Below, piece after piece: positions 1-11,627 of a stretch of DNA of 64,000 nt; positions within the stretch are counted from its first letter, which is position 1, and every line of letters begins with the position of its first letter. A program made the translations under genes and the position numbers. The notes below the pieces were generated by a model, which ran no database searches, was not told the origin of the DNA, and worked only from the letters and a program-made list of their open reading frames with translations. The DNA is from Paracidobacterium acidisoli. GTDB lineage: Bacteria; Acidobacteriota; Terriglobia; Terriglobales; Acidobacteriaceae. The DNA is taken from contig NZ_QVQT02000005.1 of NCBI RefSeq assembly GCF_003428625.2, forward strand, positions 372,001-436,000. The letters run 5' to 3'.

Positions 1-1
1 C

Positions 2-250
2 GCTGCCGCCGAGCTTCTCCGCATCACGCGCCAGATCCGGCACGCCGAGCGCGATATCGCCGTCCTTGATGCGGAGCAGCACACGCTGCTCGCCAGCGAA
101 ATCGCCCAGCTACACCTCGACGCCGAAAGCGCCGCGCGCGAACACCGCGATCTCCTCACCGAGCTCGCCACCAGTCTCCGCGAGCAGATCGCCGACGCCC
201 GTCGCCGCTTCGAGCTCATCGACCGCCAGATCGGCGCTCATGGAAGATAA
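2..250 (+). CDS. C-terminal part of a coiled-coil protein (cut by window edge)
   Basis: An open frame runs in from the left edge and stops with TAA at 248-250, leaving 82 residues. It is rich in Ala, Glu, Arg, Leu and Gln in a heptad-like pattern, with runs such as LLRITRQIRHAERDIAVLD and ELATSLREQIADARRRFEL, and reads as one long amphipathic helix. I do not recognise the family. The next gene starts inside its last codons (ATGGAAGATAA), which suggests translational coupling with the Sel1-repeat protein. The other frame across this stretch is Ser/Pro/Arg-rich and looks like a shadow. Confidence 0.6.
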   Translation, partial: AAAELLRITRQIRHAERDIAVLDAEQHTLLASEIAQLHLDAESAAREHRDLLTELATSLREQIADARRRFELIDRQIGAHGR

Positions 251-1028
251 AGCCAAAACCGGCCTGCAGCACATCGCGACCGGCGCCGCGCTGTCGCTCC
301 ATTCCACGCGCTCCGGCATCATCGCCCGTGGCCGGCGTGACGCCGCTAACGCAGCCTCTAATCCCCACTATCGTCAGGCCGTCATCGACTACAACGCGCG
401 TAACTTCACCGCAGCTGCATCCGGCTTCCGGCTCGCTGCCGAGCAGGGCCACGCCGAATCGCAATACCTTCTCAGCACGATGTACGACGCGGGTCAGGGC
501 CTGCCGCAGGACGAGACGCAGACCGCTCACTGGGAGCGAAAGGCAGCCGAGCAGGGTCACGCTTACGCGCAGGCCAACCTCAGCTATCGCTGTTACATCG
601 CGAGCAACTTTTCCGAGGCTTTTGCATGGTGCCAGCGCGCCGCTTACAGTAACCTCGCCTGGGCGCAGTACAACCTGGGTCTCATGTATCGCAAAGGCGA
701 AGGAGTCGCGCAAAACAATACCGAAGCGGCTCACTGGTATCGCCTGGCCGCCACCCGGAACTTTGCTGAAGCCCAGCAGAAGCTGGCTGACCTTTACTGT
801 TTTGGTCAGGGCGTTCCGCGCAGCTATGCGCAGGCCGCCGCGTGGTATCGTAAAGCCGCCGATCAGGGCAACGCCGAAGCCCAGTTCCAGCTCGGTCATC
901 TTTATGCCATCGGCCAGGGCGTCGAGCATGACTACACCCAGTCCCGCCACTGGATACGTCAGGCCGCTCTCCAGGGTCACGAACAGGCGCTCCGCGAGCT
1001 CAGGCGTCGCGAGTACCGTGACCCATAG
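240..1028 (+). CDS. Sel1-like repeat (SLR/TPR) protein
   Basis: This 262-residue protein is made mostly of about five Sel1-like repeats of roughly 36 residues from residue 60 on. Each has the AAEQGHAESQYLLSTMYDAG pattern followed by G-x-G-L/V-x-x-D and a W at the second helix. Such repeats form an alpha-solenoid that binds protein partners. No signal peptide or membrane segment is visible from the chosen start. I chose ATG 240 because the frame upstream is low-complexity Ser/Pro sequence antisense in character to the preceding real gene. The start overlaps the preceding stop, so the two genes are probably cotranscribed. The specific partner is unknown. Confidence 0.8.
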   Translation: MEDKAKTGLQHIATGAALSLHSTRSGIIARGRRDAANAASNPHYRQAVIDYNARNFTAAASGFRLAAEQGHAESQYLLSTMYDAGQGLPQDETQTAHWERKAAEQGHAYAQANLSYRCYIASNFSEAFAWCQRAAYSNLAWAQYNLGLMYRKGEGVAQNNTEAAHWYRLAATRNFAEAQQKLADLYCFGQGVPRSYAQAAAWYRKAADQGNAEAQFQLGHLYAIGQGVEHDYTQSRHWIRQAALQGHEQALRELRRREYRDP

Positions 1029-1076
1029 CCCACGCCGCAACGCTCGTTAATCCTGAGCGTCTGGCTGTCGGCACTC

Positions 1077-2021
1077 TCAGGAATTCTCTTTCAGGATGTT
1101 GCTCTTCATTCTTATAAATAAAGCCAGACAGCGATCGCGCCATGCCTTCCGCTTATCCAGTTGTTCCATCGGCGTCCTCTGCCGCATCTGGTCATGCACG
1201 TCTGCCAGCAATACGTCTGTCCACTTTCTCGGATCGACCTGCTCTTTGGCAATCGCATAGTTCATCGGCGCAAGTTTGGCGCAGTAGTCCGCCAGGCCGC
1301 CCTGCGCATTCAGGTCGATGTTTTCAAACGGTCCGATAAAGAACCATCGCAGGCCAAGCCCTTCTGTCATAGCGGCATCAATGTCCGCGGCAGAGCAGAC
1401 GCCATCTTCAACCAGACGAAAGGCTTCATTCAGGATCGCACCCTGCAGCCGGTTCACGATAAAGCCGGTGACCTCACGGTTAAGCCGTATCGGCACCTGT
1501 CCCAGCTGCCGCATCAACGCCTCAGCCGTGTCCACTATCGATGGCAGCGTCCACGGTGCGGGCACAAGTTCGACCAGCGGAATCAGATGCGGCGGATTCA
1601 ACGGATGCACTACCATGCACCGTTCCCGGTTAGGAACATCTTCCGTGAACGACGATGGAGGCAAACCCGAGGTAGAACTGCCGATCATGGCATCCGGCTT
1701 AATCAGTGGCGCCATCTCTTTATAAAGAGCCTGCTTGATGGGCAGGCGCTCCGGCGAGCTCTCCTGTACATAATCCGCATCATGCACCGCCTCTTCCAGA
1801 CTGCCCGCCGTCTTCAGCCGCGCGGCAATATCTTCCGGCTTCTGGCCTCGCAGCAGGTCCATCTCGGCCAGCGCTGCCGAGGACTTTTTCACAAACTGCA
1901 GCGCAATGTCGATCGATGCAGGCGACGGATCATACAGCGTCACAGAAAAGCCTGCGCGGGCAAACACCAGGCTCCACGACCCGCCAACCAGTCCACAGCC
2001 AACCAGAGCAATCTTTTTCAC
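1077..2021 (-). CDS. 3-hydroxyacyl-CoA dehydrogenase family protein (lambda-crystallin/L-gulonate dehydrogenase-like)
   Basis: The 314-residue protein begins with a Rossmann NAD-binding motif (VGCGLVGGSWSLVFARAGF) and has the family catalytic His in the VHPLNPP segment. A C-terminal helical domain follows (GFIVNRLQGAILNEAFRLV). Its length and single-domain layout fit the CRYL1/3-hydroxybutyryl-CoA dehydrogenase type rather than the long FadB fusion. The reaction would be NAD-dependent oxidation of a 3-hydroxy acid or acyl-CoA; the substrate cannot be told. The start is GTG at 2021, with AAAGGTGA just upstream. It lies 33 bases after the MHS transporter on the same strand and probably shares its transcript, so the transporter may import its substrate. 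Confidence 0.82.
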   Translation of the reverse strand: MKKIALVGCGLVGGSWSLVFARAGFSVTLYDPSPASIDIALQFVKKSSAALAEMDLLRGQKPEDIAARLKTAGSLEEAVHDADYVQESSPERLPIKQALYKEMAPLIKPDAMIGSSTSGLPPSSFTEDVPNRERCMVVHPLNPPHLIPLVELVPAPWTLPSIVDTAEALMRQLGQVPIRLNREVTGFIVNRLQGAILNEAFRLVEDGVCSAADIDAAMTEGLGLRWFFIGPFENIDLNAQGGLADYCAKLAPMNYAIAKEQVDPRKWTDVLLADVHDQMRQRTPMEQLDKRKAWRDRCLALFIRMKSNILKENS

Positions 2022-2054
2022 AGTTCACCTTTCAATTATTGAAGAGGAACAAAA

Positions 2055-3344
2055 TCACATCTCATGTGCGCTGCGATCTTCCATAAAGTGCAGCGCCACG
2101 ATGGAGACGATGCCGCCAAATACCAGATACGCCGCAATGGCATAACCGCTGCCGAACGTAGCCAGCAGATACGAAGCAATCAGCGGAGCGGGGCCGCCTG
2201 CCACTATGGATGAAAGCTGATACCCCACTCCTGCGCCCGTGTACCGCACCCCCACAGGAAACTGCTCCGAGATGAGCGAGCTTTCCACGCCGTACTGCAT
2301 CGCATGCGACAGCAGCGAGAAAGAAATAGCAAGGAAGATAAGTGTCCTGTTGCCGGAGTTCAGAAGCCGGAAGTAAGGAAATGCCATGGCGATCAGAACA
2401 GCACACCCGGCATAGTACATCCTGCGCCGCCCAACATGGTCGCTCAGTATGGAAAACACCGGCAGAAGAACCAGATCCACCACGGCAGCCGCAAGTGTCG
2501 CCATCAATACGAACGTGCGGGTAAGATGCGCGGTCTCCGTGGCATAGTCCAGAATGTAAGCCGTAAAGATGTAGTACGGCATATTTTCTGACATGCGCAA
2601 AAGCGCCACCAGCACCGTCTCACGCAGATAGTGCGTCATCACAAAGCGAAACGGATGCGTCTCTATCTCGCCCGACCGTACTTTCCTTGCAAACGACGGC
2701 GTCTCTTCCACTGAGAATCGAACAACCAGCCCAATCACGATCAGGAAGCCGGAGAGCAGAAAGGGGATGCGCCATCCCCATCTGAGAAAGTTACTGCCGG
2801 TCGAGTAGCTGGACAGCATAACAGCGAGGATCGACAGAATCAGTCCCACGGAAGTGCCGAGCTGCGACCACAAGCCCGCGGCGCCCCGCTTTTTCTGGTC
2901 GCCCCACTCCAGCGCCATCAGTGCAGAGCCGCTCCACTCGCCGCCTACCGCAAAGCCCTGTACCAGACGAAACGCCACCAGCAGAACCGGCGCCCATATT
3001 CCGATGCGGGCGTAGGTCGGCAACACGCCTACCAGAAACGTTGCAATGCCGGTCATCACCAGCGTGACGACCATCGTCGTTTTGCGCCCCAGCCGGTCGC
3101 CAAAGTGTCCAAACACCACAGCCCCGATCGGCCTTACCGCAAACGCCACGGCAAACGACGCGAACGACAGCATCGTAGAGACGAAGCGATTGTGAACAGG
3201 GAAGAAGAGCTGCGGAAAAACCAGCGCTGCGGTTGCGCCGTAAATGTAGTACTCGTACCACTCAATGGTGGTTCCAATCAGGCTGGCGGCGGCAGCTCTG
3301 CGCCGCTCGCGCGTTACATTTCGTTCAGTTACATCCACGCACAC
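2055..3344 (-). CDS. MFS transporter, metabolite:H+ symporter (MHS) family
   Basis: This 429-residue, 12-helix membrane protein carries the MHS hallmark near the N-terminus (GTTIEWYEYYIYG). It also has the MFS loop motif FGHFGDRLGRKTTM between helices 2 and 3, and a repeat of it at FSILSDHVGRRRM. Relatives (KgtP, ShiA, ProP, CitA) take up dicarboxylates, aromatic acids or osmolytes with protons; the substrate here is not readable. The start is GTG at 3344. A second GTG at 3338, six bases further in, has the better-spaced GGGGG and could be used instead. It lies between oxyR and the dehydrogenase, all on the minus strand. Confidence 0.85.
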   Translation of the reverse strand: MCVDVTERNVTRERRRAAAASLIGTTIEWYEYYIYGATAALVFPQLFFPVHNRFVSTMLSFASFAVAFAVRPIGAVVFGHFGDRLGRKTTMVVTLVMTGIATFLVGVLPTYARIGIWAPVLLVAFRLVQGFAVGGEWSGSALMALEWGDQKKRGAAGLWSQLGTSVGLILSILAVMLSSYSTGSNFLRWGWRIPFLLSGFLIVIGLVVRFSVEETPSFARKVRSGEIETHPFRFVMTHYLRETVLVALLRMSENMPYYIFTAYILDYATETAHLTRTFVLMATLAAAVVDLVLLPVFSILSDHVGRRRMYYAGCAVLIAMAFPYFRLLNSGNRTLIFLAISFSLLSHAMQYGVESSLISEQFPVGVRYTGAGVGYQLSSIVAGGPAPLIASYLLATFGSGYAIAAYLVFGGIVSIVALHFMEDRSAHEM

Positions 3345-3449
3345 CCCCGGCAGCTGAAGTCCATCTTAGCTGCTGACAGCGGCCGTGCAGGTGTTATGGC
3401 CTGCAGATAGACAGGCCTCAGCCTTCGACGGTCAAAAGGGTCTCTTCAG

Positions 3450-4406
3450 TCAGGAGCCCTTCTTCAGCCCCGAAGTCGAACGGCTCGCAGTAACCATTTT
3501 CAGGCGGCGAGCCGCACCCGATGGATCACGTCTTTGTACTCCATTCGAGATCGCCGACAGAAAATCCTGCTGAACGCGGTTAAAGCTGCGCCCACGCAGA
3601 ACGGCGGCGACGATGGTGCGAATCGCGCGAGTATCGCTGAGGCGCACAAAGCCGCAGCCGGCATTCCGATCTATAGCCATTTCCGGAACAATCGAGATGC
3701 CGACGCCGGCGGCAACCATGCCAAGAACACTGCTGAACTGGTCACTTTCGAAGGCAATGTTCGGCGTGATGCGGGCTCGGGTGCAGGTTGCGAGGCTCAG
3801 GTCGCGGAAACAGTGGCCGTCGCGCAACATAACAAAGGGTTCTCCGCGGAGATTTCTGAGGGCAAGTGATTCTGCGGCGCAGCCTGGATGGTCTTTCGGC
3901 AGTGCGGCGAAAAGCGGCTCAGTTCGGACCGGAAACAGCTCCAGGTCCTTGTGGCGTAGAGGCAGGGCAAGAATCGCGAGATCGATCGACAGGTCCCGCA
4001 GGCTTTCGATGAGAATGGGAGTCGTTTCTTCGACGATTCGCAGCTTCGCCTCGGGATATCTCTTTGAGAAGGCCGCCGTACAGCGCGGCATCAGATAGGG
4101 CGCAATGGTTGGAATAACACCTGCGGCTACGCTGCCGCGAGCGTCCGCGTTTCTGTCGGACACGCTCGATCGTGCCGCTTCCATTCGCTCCAGAATCGAG
4201 CGGGCATGGGGCAGAAAGGCGCGGCCGGCCTCGGTAATGCGGATGCTGCGTCCCAGCCGGTCGAAGAGCTTTACTCCAAGATCTTCCTCGAGCTTTAGTA
4301 CCTGCTGGGAGAGTGAGGGCTGAGCGATCCGGCAGCGCTCGGCAGCGCGGCTGAAGCTGCCCGTCTCCGCGACGGCGCAGACATATCGTAACTGGTGAAA
4401 CTCCAT
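3450..4406 (-). CDS. oxyR: LysR-family hydrogen peroxide sensor OxyR
   Basis: The 318-residue protein has a LysR winged helix-turn-helix at residues 1-60 (LRYVCAVAETGSFSRAAERC) and a substrate-binding-like effector domain. The diagnostic feature is the redox pair in GHCFRDLSLATC. The two cysteines fall at residues 199 and 208, exactly the positions of the peroxide-sensing disulfide in E. coli OxyR. It is divergent from katG, its classic target. A perfect OxyR-type palindrome overlaps its own start codon, so autoregulation and katG activation from one site are likely. Unlike E. coli OxyR, it has an Arg/Lys/Ser-rich tail of about 15 residues. Confidence 0.93.
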   Translation of the reverse strand: MEFHQLRYVCAVAETGSFSRAAERCRIAQPSLSQQVLKLEEDLGVKLFDRLGRSIRITEAGRAFLPHARSILERMEAARSSVSDRNADARGSVAAGVIPTIAPYLMPRCTAAFSKRYPEAKLRIVEETTPILIESLRDLSIDLAILALPLRHKDLELFPVRTEPLFAALPKDHPGCAAESLALRNLRGEPFVMLRDGHCFRDLSLATCTRARITPNIAFESDQFSSVLGMVAAGVGISIVPEMAIDRNAGCGFVRLSDTRAIRTIVAAVLRGRSFNRVQQDFLSAISNGVQRRDPSGAARRLKMVTASRSTSGLKKGS

Positions 4407-4419
4407 AGGTAATACCTAT
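4405..4419. promoter_or_regulatory. OxyR-type operator
   Basis: The 15-base sequence ATAGGTAATACCTAT is a perfect palindrome. It matches the OxyR half-site pair consensus ATAG-n-T-nnn-A-n-CTAT at every defined base. Its first two bases lie in the oxyR start codon, and katG starts 131 bases to the right. I see no equally good second pair one turn further. OxyR binding here would cover the oxyR translation start and could repress oxyR while activating katG. Confidence 0.7.
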
Positions 4420-4462
4420 ACCTGAGATGCGATGTACATATTGGAACTATCCATCATCATAA

Positions 4463-6742
<2,280 letters not shown>

Positions 6743-6760
6743 ACTCCACAGTCTTCAGTG

Positions 6761-6810
6761 CTCGACTTCGACCTGTTGCCGAATAATCCCGGACCGGGTC
6801 GAAGTTCGAG
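6761..6810. other. Long inverted repeat 3' of katG
   Basis: The arms CTCGACTTCGACC (6761-6773) and GGTCGAAG-T-TCGAG (6797-6810) pair over 13 bases with one bulged T and a 23-base loop. It begins 18 bases after the katG stop. There is no T run, so it is not a textbook intrinsic terminator; it could stabilise the 3' end of the katG message. I see no gene in the rest of the gap up to the tRNA at 7038. Confidence 0.45.
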
Positions 6811-7037
6811 CCCCCGATAATAATCAGCATGGAATGACCGCCGCCCAGCCAGACCGCTGCTCGCTCTGTCTTTGTGGAAATAGAACGATTTAAAGTCTGC
6901 TGCATCAGTGGAGTTGGTACAGCCGCTCAATACGCAATCAGTAAATAAGCAAACTACGAGAATGAGCCTCGCCGAACGGCGACCGGATGCAGAGGTTTTA
7001 AGCAGGAAATGCTGTCAATCAGCGGCGAAGAATGATC

Positions 7038-7130
7038 TGGCGGAGAGAGGGGGATTCGAACCCCCGATAGAGCTTTTGACCCTATAACGGTTTAGCAAAC
7101 CGCCGCCTTCAGCCACTCGGCCATCTCTCC
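7038..7130 (-). tRNA. tRNA-Ser(GCU)
   Basis: On the minus strand a 93-base class II tRNA folds with acceptor stem GGAGAGA/TCTCTCC, discriminator G and an encoded CCA (7038-7040). It has a long variable arm typical of tRNA-Ser, and a T arm containing GGTTCGAATCC. The anticodon loop reads TTGCTAA, with anticodon GCT at 7094-7096, decoding AGC/AGU. Confidence 0.95.
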
Positions 7131-7217
7131 ACGGCGCTGTTGCAACAGTTTAGCATGGACCCGGCAGCCCCTGAATCCAGTTCACTACATCCAGCGACGG
7201 CGCTGCAGCCGTTATCG

Positions 7218-10200
7218 CTACCCGGAGATCGTCACATCCCACACCTGATCCAGGGATTGCCTTGTATCCATCCCTTTATCTCTTCGCCTCCAGGGCAGAC
7301 ACTGCAGCCACAGATAAACGACCGGTGTCAGGTAAAGCGTCAGCGACTGCGACACAAGCAGTCCCCCGGCCACCGCAATGCCGAGCGGCCGGCGCACCTC
7401 GCCGCCCATGCCGCTGCCAAGCGCAATGGGAAGCGCCCCGAGCAGCGCCGCCATAGTCGTCATCATGATCGGACGAAAGCGCTGAAGACATCCCTGGTAA
7501 ACAGCCTCTTCCGGAGCCATCCGCCCCGTTCGCTCCGCATCGAGCGCAAAGTCGACGATCATGATCGCATTCTTCTTCACGATGCCGATCAGCAGAATAA
7601 TGCCGAGAAACGAATAAAGGTTAAGGTCCTGCCCGAACAGCAGCAGCGTGAGCAGTGCCCCAATCGCGGCCGGGGGCAGGCCTGAAAGAATCGTAATCGG
7701 GTGAAGAAAGCTCTCGTAAAGCATGCCCAGCACCAGATAAATCACCAGCACCGCGATAACCAGCAGAAGCCCAAGCCCCCTGCGCGCGCTCTGAAACTGC
7801 GCCGCCATCCCCTGAAAGGTGAAGGTCATCGTCGCCGGCATGCCGGTCTCTTCCGCCGCCCGCCGGACAATCGCGGTGGCCGCATCCAGTGAGACGCCCG
7901 GCTTCAGATCGAACTGAAACGTCACCGCCGGAAACTGCCCCACATGATTCACCGTCAGCGGAGCGACCGTCTGACTCAGTGTCGTCACGGCAGAGAGCGG
8001 CACAAGGCGGCCCGTGTCCGACCGAATATAAAGGCTCCCCAGCGATTCCGGATCGCGCTGATACTGCTTTGCCACCTCCATAATTACGTAGTACCGCTCC
8101 GAAGCAACGGTGATCGCCGCCGCCTGCCGGTTTCCATAGGCATCGTAAAGAGTATTGGCAATCTTCTCCGGATCGATGTGGAGTGACATCGCCAGATCCC
8201 GCCGAATGTCGACATTAACGCGCGGCGCGCTCATCTGCAGATCGCTCGAAACGTTGACCAGCTCCGGCAGAGACTGCAGCTTTGCCTTCAGCCTGGGAGC
8301 CCATCGGTACAGTTCCTCCGCATCCGGTGCCTCCAGCGCTACCGAATATTGTGACCGTCCCTCGTCTTCACCCAGGGTCACATAATCCCCCTGCTTCAGA
8401 TAAACATTCAGCCCCGGAATCGCATCCAGCTGCTTCTGCAGCGCGGCAAGAAGGATCTTCACGTTCGGGCGGTGCCGGTCGTTTTTGAGATTGACCCAGA
8501 ACCATCCTGAATTCTGCGAGACCACTCCGGACAAATTACTTTCCATCCATGGAATCCGCGCAAGAATTCTGTTGACCTCGTTCCCATACGCAATCATCCG
8601 GTCAAACGAGTTATCCTGCGAAGCCTCCAGCGTTCCCGAGAAGTTGGGAACATTCACCTCCGGCATAAAGCTCTTCGGCATGACGACAAAAAGAAACGCC
8701 GTCATCGCCGTCATCGCAAGGCTGGCGGCGATCGTCGCTCGCTGATGGCGCAGAACCCATGCAAGCGAGCGCTGATAGGCCGTTTCCAGCAGGCCGTAGA
8801 CCTTTTCCGAATGCTTCTGCAGCCAGTTGGGCGTTTGCTGCCGCGAACCCGGAAAACGGCTGCACAGCATAGGGGTTAGTGTGAGTGCCGCGACCGCCGA
8901 AAGCAGTATGGAAACGGAAATCGTCACTGCGAACTCGCGAAGCAGGCGCCCCAGCACGCCATTCAGAAAAATAATGGGCAGAAAGACGGCCACGAGTGAA
9001 ACCGTCATCGAAACAATCGTGAAGCCGATCTCGCTCGCTCCATCCACCGCGGCCTGCATCCCCGTCTTGCCCATCTCGCGATGTCGCACAATGTTTTCGA
9101 TCATCACAATCGCATCGTCCACAATAAAGCCGACCGAGAGCGTGATCGCCATCATCGAAAACATGTCCACGGAGTAATGAAGCAGCCGCATCACGATGAA
9201 CGATCCCAGCAGAGAGACCGGAATCGTCGCAGCCGCAATCAGCGTGGCGGATATCGAGCCAAGAAACAGATAAATCACCAGCACGACCAGAGCAATGGTC
9301 AGAATCAGCGTGTGATTCACCTCCGCAATCGAATCGCGCACAATATCGGCATTGTCTGAAACATTCCCGAAGGTCACACCCGGGGGCATAGAGTCGCGCA
9401 GCGATCGAATCACGGCCTTGAGGCTCTCCGCGACCTCGACCGTATTTGTTCCCGGCTGCTTGCGCACCGCGAGAATGATGCTCCGCCTGCCGTTAATCCA
9501 GAAGGCTCGCTTGTCGTTGTCAGAGCTGTTGATGACATGGGCAATCTGGTTCAGCCGCAGCGGAGATCCGTCTCTGTACGTCACGATAAGCTGCGAATAG
9601 GCCGCTGCCGTGGCAAGCTGGCTGTCCGTCTGCAGGGAGTAATCCTTGTTGCTGCCGTACAGTGCGCCTGCCGGCAGGTTGGCGCTGTTCGTGCTCAGCG
9701 CGCTTCGCACTTCTTCAAGGTCCACGCCATACGAAGCCAGCCGGTCAGGATCAACCTCGACGCGAATCGCAGGCTGCTCCGGCCCATACACCTCCACCTG
9801 CGAAACGCCGCTCACCATCGAGAGCCGCTTCGCAAATACCTGATTGGCGTATCTCGCAAAGTCATCGAGCGCCATCGTCTTCGACGACATCTCCAGCCAC
9901 AGAATCGGATCGTCTGCCGGATTCACCTTCGAATACGAAGGCGGTGATGGCATATTCTGCGGCAGCGCGCCCGCCGTGCGCGAGATCGCCGCCTGCACAT
10001 CCTGCGCCGCCGCGTCCACACTGCGATCCAGGTTGAAGTGAAGCGTGATGTGGGTCTCTCCCGCCTCGCTCGATGACGTCATATTCTCGATGCCGGGAAT
10101 CGTCGAAAACTCGCTCTCCAGCGGAGTTGCCACCGTTGTTGCCATCGTGTCCGGATTCGCTCCCGGCAGCGCAGCCGACACGCGAATCGTCGGATACTCC

Positions 10201-10319
10201 ACCTCAGGCAGGTTGCTCACCGGCAGAAACGCATAGCTGAGCGCTCCAAAGCCGGCAATCGCGCCCATCAGCAGCGTTGTGGTGGTTTTGTGACGAATGA
10301 AGAAATCCGTAAAGCGCAT
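7218..10319 (-). CDS. RND efflux pump inner-membrane transporter (HAE1 family, MdtB/MdtC-like)
   Basis: The 1033-residue protein has the duplicated RND layout: an N-terminal helix, a large periplasmic porter domain, six helices, then the same again. The proton-relay segment is in SVGFIVDDAIVMIENIVRH. The second half has the matching helix with GIVKKNAIMIVDFALDAER. The porter repeat PLESEFSTIPGIENMTS is typical of drug- and detergent-exporting HAE1 pumps. It is downstream of the adaptor gene on the same strand with a 30-base gap, so the two form an operon. No outer-membrane TolC partner is adjacent; one encoded at 30.7 kb might serve both systems. Confidence 0.93.
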   Translation of the reverse strand: MRFTDFFIRHKTTTTLLMGAIAGFGALSYAFLPVSNLPEVEYPTIRVSAALPGANPDTMATTVATPLESEFSTIPGIENMTSSSEAGETHITLHFNLDRSVDAAAQDVQAAISRTAGALPQNMPSPPSYSKVNPADDPILWLEMSSKTMALDDFARYANQVFAKRLSMVSGVSQVEVYGPEQPAIRVEVDPDRLASYGVDLEEVRSALSTNSANLPAGALYGSNKDYSLQTDSQLATAAAYSQLIVTYRDGSPLRLNQIAHVINSSDNDKRAFWINGRRSIILAVRKQPGTNTVEVAESLKAVIRSLRDSMPPGVTFGNVSDNADIVRDSIAEVNHTLILTIALVVLVIYLFLGSISATLIAAATIPVSLLGSFIVMRLLHYSVDMFSMMAITLSVGFIVDDAIVMIENIVRHREMGKTGMQAAVDGASEIGFTIVSMTVSLVAVFLPIIFLNGVLGRLLREFAVTISVSILLSAVAALTLTPMLCSRFPGSRQQTPNWLQKHSEKVYGLLETAYQRSLAWVLRHQRATIAASLAMTAMTAFLFVVMPKSFMPEVNVPNFSGTLEASQDNSFDRMIAYGNEVNRILARIPWMESNLSGVVSQNSGWFWVNLKNDRHRPNVKILLAALQKQLDAIPGLNVYLKQGDYVTLGEDEGRSQYSVALEAPDAEELYRWAPRLKAKLQSLPELVNVSSDLQMSAPRVNVDIRRDLAMSLHIDPEKIANTLYDAYGNRQAAAITVASERYYVIMEVAKQYQRDPESLGSLYIRSDTGRLVPLSAVTTLSQTVAPLTVNHVGQFPAVTFQFDLKPGVSLDAATAIVRRAAEETGMPATMTFTFQGMAAQFQSARRGLGLLLVIAVLVIYLVLGMLYESFLHPITILSGLPPAAIGALLTLLLFGQDLNLYSFLGIILLIGIVKKNAIMIVDFALDAERTGRMAPEEAVYQGCLQRFRPIMMTTMAALLGALPIALGSGMGGEVRRPLGIAVAGGLLVSQSLTLYLTPVVYLWLQCLPWRRRDKGMDTRQSLDQVWDVTISG

Positions 10320-10349
10320 AACACCTCGCCTGTCTGCAGCGAACAGCGC

Positions 10350-11627
10350 TCATTCGCCGGATGGATCATCTGCTGCCGAAGCATGTGGCGAGGCTCCGCG
10401 AGGAGTATTCAGCAGTGAGACTCTGGCGCCGGGTGTCAGCCTCAGTTGTCCCTCCGTCACCACCATCTCTCCCGCGCGAATCCCGCTGCTGACAACCGCC
10501 TCCTCTGCGCTGCCTTCCGGTTGATAGGTCCGCGATATCGTCACCGGCGTCACAGTCGCAATGCCCGATCGAACCACCCAGGTATACTTCCCATCCAGCC
10601 CGTTCTGAATCGAAGACTCCGGCACCACAACCTTTCCGTTCTCCACCGCCAGTCGCAGCCGGATGTGAACAAACTCCCCCGGCCACAGCGCTTCATTCGT
10701 GTTGGGAAACACCGCCCTGAGCTGAATCGTTCCGGTCGTGGCATCCACAGCATTGTTGATGAATGCGAGAGAGCCCTCCTGCGTGGCTCCCTCGCCGCTG
10801 CCCGCTTCCACCTTCAGAGGATCATGCGCATTCAGCTTCTGCACCTCAGCCAGCTCCTGCTCCGGAATGCTGAATGCCACATAGACGGGAGCCAGTTGCA
10901 GCAGAGTCACAAGCGTCGTATCGTTCTCTCTTGCCACGTTGCCTGCAGTCACCATTACAGCTCCGGCTCGCCCGCTGATCGGAGCCGTCACCTGTGTGAA
11001 GCTCAGCTGCAGCTGTGTCTGGCTAAGCCGCGCCCTGTCCGCCTTCGTCGTATCCGTCGCCGCTGCGGCCGCTGCCTCATCGGAGCGGAGCGCAGCCTGT
11101 GTCGTATCGCTCGTCGTTAGCATCTGATTCACGCGCTGCCCCGACAAAACACCCAGCGCTCCCAGCTTCTGTGCAATCTCCGCTTCCGACCGGCTCTGCT
11201 TCTGCGAAGCCGCGTCGCGGGCAACGATCGCGCGGGTCTGCTGCTCCACCGCTATGTCGCGCTCCAGTTGTGCCTGCTCTTCCGCGGCCTGCCGCTCGAG
11301 TGCATCCGGATCGATCACGAACAGCAGTTGCCCTTTGGTGACGTTCTGTCCTTCCTGAAACGCAACACGCTGAATCTGCCCCGTCGTGCGCGGCTTTACC
11401 TCCACGCTCTTCATCGCCTCGACGTTGCCCACCGCCGTAATCTCCAGCGGAACATCCTTTGTGACCGCCAGCGCCGCGCGAACCGGAACCCCTTCCGGAG
11501 GCGTGGAGTTCGCATCGACAACAACACGCGAGCAGGACGTCAGCGACAGGCACGCCAGCACCCCCAAAGCAACCAGCGCTTCCGGAAGAATCGGTTTGTT
11601 GCTGCTTTTCAGTGGCTTCACAGACAA
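10350..11627 (-). CDS. RND periplasmic adaptor (membrane fusion) lipoprotein
   Basis: This 425-residue MdtA/AcrA-like adaptor links the RND transporter to an outer-membrane channel. A lipoprotein-type signal ends at Leu-Thr-Ser-Cys (Cys32). The first lipoyl half is seen at VKPRTTGQIQRVAFQEGQNV. A long alpha-hairpin rich in Ala, Gln and Glu follows (about residues 110-210). The second lipoyl half and beta-barrel contain TQVTAPISGRAGAVMV. It is the first gene of the pump operon. The 400-base gap upstream separates it from a divergent LytS-type sensor, which may regulate it. Confidence 0.92.
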   Translation of the reverse strand: MSVKPLKSSNKPILPEALVALGVLACLSLTSCSRVVVDANSTPPEGVPVRAALAVTKDVPLEITAVGNVEAMKSVEVKPRTTGQIQRVAFQEGQNVTKGQLLFVIDPDALERQAAEEQAQLERDIAVEQQTRAIVARDAASQKQSRSEAEIAQKLGALGVLSGQRVNQMLTTSDTTQAALRSDEAAAAAATDTTKADRARLSQTQLQLSFTQVTAPISGRAGAVMVTAGNVARENDTTLVTLLQLAPVYVAFSIPEQELAEVQKLNAHDPLKVEAGSGEGATQEGSLAFINNAVDATTGTIQLRAVFPNTNEALWPGEFVHIRLRLAVENGKVVVPESSIQNGLDGKYTWVVRSGIATVTPVTISRTYQPEGSAEEAVVSSGIRAGEMVVTEGQLRLTPGARVSLLNTPRGASPHASAADDPSGE

